From UBA288 sp050178135 (GTDB lineage: Archaea; Halobacteriota; Methanomicrobia; Methanomicrobiales; Methanospirillaceae), in NCBI GenBank assembly GCA_050178135.1, contig JBFXGJ010000002.1:93277-157276 (forward strand): a stretch of 64,000 nucleotides of DNA, in the 5' to 3' direction. A program made the translations under genes and the position numbers. The notes under the pieces are model-generated. The model saw only the letters and a program-made list of their open reading frames with translations, searched no databases and was not told the origin of the DNA. Positions 62,453 through 64,000 of this stretch are shown here, one piece after another. Every line of letters begins with the position of its first letter. The stretch's first letter is position 1.

Positions 62453-63583
62453 TCATCTCAGGGTTGCCTGTTCGATCTGTCCCTCGTTGATATACACGTC
62501 CAGGTGCCGTTTCGAAGCGAGTGCGACGCATAAAAGGTCGAAGACGTTCGTTACCCCGTCGGGGGATGCGGGCCGGACGTTGATCCAGGCGCTGTCGGAA
62601 AAGAGGGCGTACGCCATCTGGTTACCCGCCTTGGCATGTGTCCGCACAAGGACCTTGTCGTTGTGCCACCTCCCGAAGGGGCCGAGGTTGCCGCAGATCC
62701 CGTGGGCGCCTGTCGTTGGATACTTCTCCACTTCGCAGCGTGAAAGTCCGTCTTTCATGCCGATCAGGGAGTTTGCGATCCTTTTCCAGAAGCACTTGCA
62801 GACCTCTTCGGAGCTGCCGATCCCCAGGTTTACGATCCCGCCCACGAACGTCTGTGTGCCGGCGTCCATCACTGCGTCCTTGAGCGGATCGTTGTGGACC
62901 TGGCACGAGTTGAAGTACACGACGGCGGGCCTGAGCGGTGTGTCGACGAGTCCCCGGAACCAGGTGCTCGAGAGAAATCCGTCGGCCAGGGCAATCCCCT
63001 GCGTGTTCCCGTGCCCGATGTTGATGAAACCGCCGAGGCCCATCGCCAGGTAATGCTGGTATGCAGCGACCGTTGCCTGGCTGCCAAGCAGCTTGACGCA
63101 TGTGAATCCCGCCGACGTCAGGAAGCTCGTGAGTTCGTTGACGGCGTTCTTCGCCGACGGGATATCGTCGACGGGTGTGGCAATTACGAAGTCCGGCTTC
63201 TTTACGAGCGCCGGGAGACCGGTGGGAGCCCTCTCACCCGAGGGGGCCAGGTCATCGTGAGAAAAAGTGTGCTCGCCCTCCTCATCGGCTCCCGGTTCAT
63301 ACGAAAAGTCGACCTTCTTGACCTCGAGGTCCTGCGTCAGGTCCACCCGGGCCACCTCGGCCAGGTAGATATCCTTCCTGAGGAGATACGCAACCAGGTA
63401 TTCAGGGGTCTGGTCCGCCTTTCGCATGATCTGGACATCGACGCGATAATACTCTTCTTTCTTCTGCGGAAGGACTTCCGTCCGAATAATGTCCGCGACC
63501 CTCGGTTCCTCCTTCTCGTCGGAGTTCCGGTACTCTTCCCGCGTGGGAAGCAGTCTGATCTCGACATCTTTTGGTCCTGTCAC
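62453..63583 (-). CDS. Caspase/gingipain-like protein with unusual C-terminal domain
   Basis: 376 residues from a GTG at 63583. Residues about 1-125 are charged and beta-rich. Residues about 130-300 look like a clan CD (caspase/C25/CHAT) peptidase: DFVIATPVDDIPSAKNAVNE, then GGFINIGHGNTQG with the catalytic-type His in GHG, then AVVYFNSCQVHNDPL with Cys in NSC, in the right order for the His-Cys dyad. Residues about 305-376 are the domain duplicated in the next gene. No signal peptide is seen. Substrate and role unknown; relatives act in abortive infection, adhesion processing or regulated proteolysis. Confidence 0.7.
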   Translation of the reverse strand: MTGPKDVEIRLLPTREEYRNSDEKEEPRVADIIRTEVLPQKKEEYYRVDVQIMRKADQTPEYLVAYLLRKDIYLAEVARVDLTQDLEVKKVDFSYEPGADEEGEHTFSHDDLAPSGERAPTGLPALVKKPDFVIATPVDDIPSAKNAVNELTSFLTSAGFTCVKLLGSQATVAAYQHYLAMGLGGFINIGHGNTQGIALADGFLSSTWFRGLVDTPLRPAVVYFNSCQVHNDPLKDAVMDAGTQTFVGGIVNLGIGSSEEVCKCFWKRIANSLIGMKDGLSRCEVEKYPTTGAHGICGNLGPFGRWHNDKVLVRTHAKAGNQMAYALFSDSAWINVRPASPDGVTNVFDLLCVALASKRHLDVYINEGQIEQATLR

Positions 63584-63599
63584 GAGGTTCTCACCTCGT
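63582..63599 (-). promoter_or_regulatory. Hairpin enclosing the ribosome site and GTG of the caspase-like gene
   Basis: On the minus strand ACGAGGT-GAGA-ACCTCGT forms a perfect 7-bp stem with a GAGA (GNRA) tetraloop. The Shine-Dalgarno GAGGTGA is in the 5' arm and loop, and the first two bases of the GTG start are the end of the 3' arm. Folding would block initiation. Confidence 0.6.
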
Positions 63600-63620
63600 T
63601 GGGGATCTCCTCAGCTGCAC

Positions 63621-63658
63621 GGGCAATAATATTTGCCCGGCGATATTGTCTACAATAT
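63621..63658 (-). promoter_or_regulatory. Two adjacent palindromes upstream of the caspase-like operon
   Basis: GGGCAA-TAATAT-TTGCCC at 63621-63638 and ATATTGT-CT-ACAATAT at 63643-63658 are perfect inverted repeats four bases apart. AATATTATT inside the first is TATA-like for the minus strand and lies about 45 bases before the GTG. They look like operators for one or two dimeric repressors. Confidence 0.55.
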
Positions 63659-63659
63659 T

Positions 63660-63914
63660 GCACTATTGGAATAATAAAACAGATTTAGTTTACCTGTTCC
63701 CGAACAGAACGTGCCGAGCCCGCCTCCCTCGATGAACTCTTGGACGATGCCAGCCCAGTGGGGGACTGAGCCGAAGACATAGGGTCGAAACCCGGCGGTA
63801 CGGTGAGTACCGACCGCTGGAAAAGGGACTGGTCGGTCGACTGCCTGCACCGGGCATGCGTCGGTCCTGTTATATCTGACCTTCCGCAGTAATCTCCGTC
63901 GTTTCTGTTATTCG
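63660..63914. other. GC-rich spacer between divergent promoters
   Basis: About 250 bases with no convincing frame. It includes a short perfect hairpin, CGGTAC-GGTGA-GTACCG (about 63792-63808). A small structured RNA is possible, but I see no known RNA signature. Confidence 0.3.
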
Positions 63915-63949
63915 GTCAAACACAAAGTCAAACAGAAAGATCTTTATAT
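63915..63949 (+). promoter_or_regulatory. Tandem 12-bp repeat and TATA box of the last gene
   Basis: GTCAAACACAAA (63915-63926) is directly repeated as GTCAAACAGAAA (63927-63938), immediately followed by TTTATAT at 63943-63949, 24-30 bases before the ATG at 63973. The repeat abuts the TATA/BRE site, a typical place for an archaeal activator or repressor. Confidence 0.5.
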
Positions 63950-63972
63950 TCAGTTTACGAAATAATTTTATA

Positions 63973-64000
63973 ATGGTCGCCATTCCCGTTCCAACCGTCA
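63973..64000 (+). CDS. Start of a gene running out of the window
   Basis: ATG at 63973 opens MVAIPVPTV to the window edge. Promoter spacing suggests a leaderless message. Too short to identify. Confidence 0.35.

Noticed and set aside
63780..63870. GC-rich section with small hairpins as a known RNA (SRP, RNase P)
   Set aside because: None of the conserved core words of archaeal SRP RNA or RNase P RNA is present.

Overview
The window is a GC-rich chromosomal segment of a methanogenic archaeon, most likely of the order Methanomicrobiales (a Methanoculleus-like genome is my inference). Genes that only make sense in a methanogen are mch (methenyl-H4MPT cyclohydrolase), mfnB (methanofuran synthesis), cofE (F420 glutamylation), a methanogenesis marker 12 gene, a siroheme Dsr-like protein and porCDAB. 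Archaeal information-processing genes (Orc1/Cdc6, PolB2, AGOG glycosylase), TATA-like boxes and short or absent leaders agree. I found no rRNA, tRNA or CRISPR array.

Layout. 0-9.9 kb: end of arginine decarboxylase, a Cache-only membrane protein, a membrane metallophosphoesterase, thiC, a pyruvate-kinase-C-like protein coupled to a membrane protein, a KUP potassium transporter and cofE. 10-23 kb: envelope and redox region with two secreted NHL-propeller proteins (one with PKD domains, one with a dockerin-like tail), two lipoproteins, an M3 peptidase, a Dsr-like protein, an aldo-keto reductase with ferredoxin tail, a decayed SDR gene and a catalase. 23-36 kb: dense housekeeping with DUF92, valS, tmk, a HisA-like protein, mfnB, guaB, an ArsR-type regulator, an Hsp20-like protein, mch, orc1/cdc6 and a DJ-1/PfpI protein.

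36-55.5 kb is an accessory island full of nucleases, helicases and broken genes. It holds an HNH nuclease gene stopped by TAA, a GIY-YIG-like protein overlapping a ribbon-helix-helix gene, a PLD/DEAD helicase split by two one-base shifts, an intact UvrD helicase fused to an Fe-S PD-(D/E)XK nuclease, and a CARF-like regulator divergent from an OB-fold/AGOG repair pair. These are followed by a PolB2-type polymerase, two RHH/RelE toxin-antitoxin pairs, a HepT remnant, three diverged copies of an uncharacterised module of about 190 bp, and three dockerin-like gene ends, two of which abut a module copy.

55.5-61.4 kb returns to core metabolism: phosphoglycerate mutase, a sugar epimerase, marker 12 and porCDAB, whose genes overlap or abut as one transcription unit. 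61.8-63.6 kb is the most novel-looking locus. It is a minus-strand operon of a caspase-like protein with an H...C dyad, a stand-alone duplicate of its C-terminal domain and a small proline-rich protein. Upstream are two palindromes, and a hairpin encloses both the Shine-Dalgarno sequence and the GTG start.
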